This document shows positions 21,241-22,772 of a stretch of DNA of 22,772 bases, one piece after another. Origin of the DNA: Anaerolineae bacterium (GTDB taxonomy: Bacteria > Chloroflexota > Anaerolineae > 4572-78 > J111). The position numbers were made by a program, and so were the translations under genes. The number at the start of each line of letters is the position of its first letter. Positions within the stretch are counted from its first letter, which is position 1. The stretch is from contig JAHDWA010000107.1 in the NCBI GenBank assembly GCA_023382535.1, positions 1-22,772 of the forward strand. Direction: 5' to 3'. The notes below the pieces were generated by a model. That model was given only the letters and a program-made list of their open reading frames with translations. It was not told the origin of the DNA and searched no databases.

Positions 21241-21876
21241 ATGTCCGAAGCATTCAGCCTAAGCCAAGTTAACACTTATCTGCGCCAGCTTTATGCCGAC
21301 GATGATCCGGTACGCCAGGAAATGGAAGAACTGGCCCGGCAGCGCCGCTTTCCGATTGTCGGGCCTATCGCCGGGCGGCATCTCTACCAACTGGCCTGCA
21401 TGATTGGGGCGCGGCGCATCTTTGAATTAGGGTCGGGTTATGGCTACTCGGCGCTCCATTTCGCCCGCGCAGTTGGCCCGCAGGGTGAAATCCACTGCAC
21501 CGAACTCGACGCCGAGAATATCCGGCTGGCCGAAATGTATCTGGGTCGAGCCGGCGTGTGGCCGCGCGTAACCTATCACCAGGAAGAAGGGACTGCCGCC
21601 CTGCGGCGGGTGGGGGGAACCTGGGACATTATTTACAACGATATTGACAAAGCCGGCTACCCCGCCACCATCGAACTGGCTTACCGGCATCTCCGGCCCG
21701 GCGGTCTCTTTATTACCGACAATCTATTCTGGTATGGGCGTGTCTTTAACGAAGCAAAGGACGCCGACACCCAGGGCATTAAGGAATTTATCCGCCAGCT
21801 TTTTGCCCATCCCGGCTTCATCAGCTCGATTTATCCGGCCGGCCGTGATGGTCTGGCCGTAGCTTTGCGCCTGTAA
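21241..21876 (+). CDS. SAM-dependent O-methyltransferase (COMT-like, family 3)
   Basis: A 211-residue enzyme that transfers a methyl group from S-adenosylmethionine, of the small cation-dependent catechol/caffeoyl-CoA type. SAM motif I is FELGSGYGYSALHFA (61-75). It is followed by an acidic residue in CTELDAENIRLAEMYL, as expected for ribose binding. The metal site of the family can be recognised in IIYNDIDKAGYP and ITDNLFWYG. The natural acceptor cannot be named. AGGAG (21230-21234) supports the ATG start. It lies 6 bp before the next gene, so the two are co-transcribed and probably coupled. Confidence 0.9.
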   Translation: MSEAFSLSQVNTYLRQLYADDDPVRQEMEELARQRRFPIVGPIAGRHLYQLACMIGARRIFELGSGYGYSALHFARAVGPQGEIHCTELDAENIRLAEMYLGRAGVWPRVTYHQEEGTAALRRVGGTWDIIYNDIDKAGYPATIELAYRHLRPGGLFITDNLFWYGRVFNEAKDADTQGIKEFIRQLFAHPGFISSIYPAGRDGLAVALRL

Positions 21877-21882
21877 AATCCC

Positions 21883-22772
21883 ATGGAACTTAAGGGTAAA
21901 ACGGCCCTCGTCACCGGCGCGACCGGCTTTATCGGCGGCCGGCTGGCCGAGCGGCTGCAAGTAGAAGAAGGGGTGAAGGTGCGCGCCCTGGTGCGCCAGC
22001 CCGCCAAAGCCCGGCGGCTGGCCGGTCTGGGCATTGAAATCGTTCCCGGCGATATTACCGACCCGGCCTCCTTGCCGGCAGCAGTGACCGGCTGCCAGTT
22101 CGTTTTTCATGCCGCCGCTCACGTGAGCGAGGGTGTTGGCGATAAGGCCGCCGTCTGGGCAGTCAATGTGACCGGCGCCGAGAATATCGCCCATGCGGCG
22201 GCAGCGGCGGGCGTTGAGCGCTTCATTCATCTCAGTTCGTGCGCCGTGTACGGTTCGCTTCAGCGGCCCAATATTGACGAGCAAACGCCCACCCGGCGGC
22301 GAGGGCATCTCTACGGCGATTCAAAAGTGGCCGCCGAAGAGGCTGTCTTTCTGGCCGAGCGGGAGCGGGGTCTGCCGGTGGTGGCAGCGCGAGCCTCTCA
22401 CGTCTATGGCCCCGGCGCTCAATTGTCCATTCGCCCGGTTCAAACGATTAAAGCGGGCAAAATGATCTTGATTGACGGGGGTCGTCACTTGTGCAAACCA
22501 ATCTACATTGACGATCTGGTAGATGGACTCATCCTCTGCGCTACGGTGGAAGCCGCCGCTGGCCAGGCGATCAACTTTACCAATGACGCTCCCGTCCCCT
22601 GGCGCGAGTACTTTGGCGCTTATGGGCAGATGCTCGGTGTTCGTTCTTTGCCATCGGTGCCTTTTGCCCTGGCCTGGCTCATCGCCGGCTTTTATGAATT
22701 CAAAGCAAGCATGAGCGGCAAAAAGCCGGCGCTCAACCGCGAACTGGTCAAATTTTTGCGCAGTGACAGCAG
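21883..22772 (+). CDS. NAD(P)-dependent epimerase/dehydratase (extended SDR), 3' end missing
   Basis: An extended short-chain dehydrogenase, open to the window edge with 296 complete codons and no stop. The cofactor motif TGATGFIG is at residues 11-18, and GDITDPASLPAAVTGC and VFHAAAHVSEG follow as expected. The active site has FIHLSSCAVYG and Tyr144-x-x-x-Lys148 in YGDSK. KPIYIDDLVDGLILC is the usual late segment. It resembles 3-beta-hydroxysteroid dehydrogenase/sugar-epimerase relatives; the substrate is unknown. The ATG is only 6 bp after the methyltransferase stop and lacks a clear ribosome binding site, so translation is probably coupled. The 3' end lies outside the window. Confidence 0.88.
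   Translation, partial: MELKGKTALVTGATGFIGGRLAERLQVEEGVKVRALVRQPAKARRLAGLGIEIVPGDITDPASLPAAVTGCQFVFHAAAHVSEGVGDKAAVWAVNVTGAENIAHAAAAAGVERFIHLSSCAVYGSLQRPNIDEQTPTRRRGHLYGDSKVAAEEAVFLAERERGLPVVAARASHVYGPGAQLSIRPVQTIKAGKMILIDGGRHLCKPIYIDDLVDGLILCATVEAAAGQAINFTNDAPVPWREYFGAYGQMLGVRSLPSVPFALAWLIAGFYEFKASMSGKKPALNRELVKFLRSDS

Overview
The window is about 22.8 kb of a moderately GC-rich bacterial chromosome. Small gene clusters face both ways and are separated by short gaps full of inverted repeats. The gene mix is a tungsten-type aldehyde ferredoxin oxidoreductase (AOR) with a MoaD-like partner, two PotD lipoproteins in one polyamine transporter, a WYL-type regulator, a Uma2 nuclease-fold protein and DUF937. 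This fits an environmental Chloroflexota (Anaerolineae-like) bacterium best. That placement is inferred from gene content and protein style; the window has no rRNA or other marker. No tRNA, rRNA, transposase, phage gene or CRISPR array was seen.

Region by region. 1-2.3 kb: a DUF937 protein (+), a small two-helix membrane protein (-) and a ParB-like orphan protein (+). 2.4-8.2 kb: a complete minus-strand spermidine/putrescine ABC transporter in the order potA, potB, potC, potD1, potD2. It has a strong sigma-70-type promoter whose -35 box lies inside a perfect palindrome, and the second potD copy appears to have its own internal promoter. 8.2-10.7 kb: a divergent plus-strand unit with a promoter, a leader closed by a 14-bp stem (candidate Moco/Tuco riboswitch), a MoaD/ThiS-like protein and AOR, ended by a clear rho-independent terminator. 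10.8-12.8 kb: a Cys/His-containing orphan protein and an NAD(P)-dependent aldehyde dehydrogenase. 12.8-16.7 kb: a convergent Uma2 protein, then an FtsK/SpoIIIE DNA translocase, a NUDIX hydrolase and a small membrane protein. 16.7-19.9 kb: a minus-strand base-excision-repair-like cluster. Read in transcription order it holds a WYL regulator, a decayed fragment of an AlkZ-like gene, an intact AlkZ-like gene and mutM; the last two overlap by 8 bp. 20.0-22.8 kb: a plus-strand quinone oxidoreductase, an O-methyltransferase and an extended SDR/epimerase that runs off the end.

How the parts work together. The Pot genes form one importer: ATPase, two permeases and two alternative lipid-anchored receptors. 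MoaD-like and AOR form a pterin-cofactor/enzyme pair probably controlled by their structured leader, and the nearby aldehyde dehydrogenase offers an NAD(P)-linked route for aldehydes. The MutM and AlkZ-like proteins are both DNA glycosylase families and share a likely transcript with a WYL regulator.

The most interesting signals are the structured leader before moaD-aor, the palindrome on the potA -35 box, the two PotD copies with different ligand pockets, the AlkZ-like gene remnant ending in an ATGA overlap, and the repeated use of word-based inverted repeats as gene spacers. One of these spacers seems to have been drawn into a reading frame.
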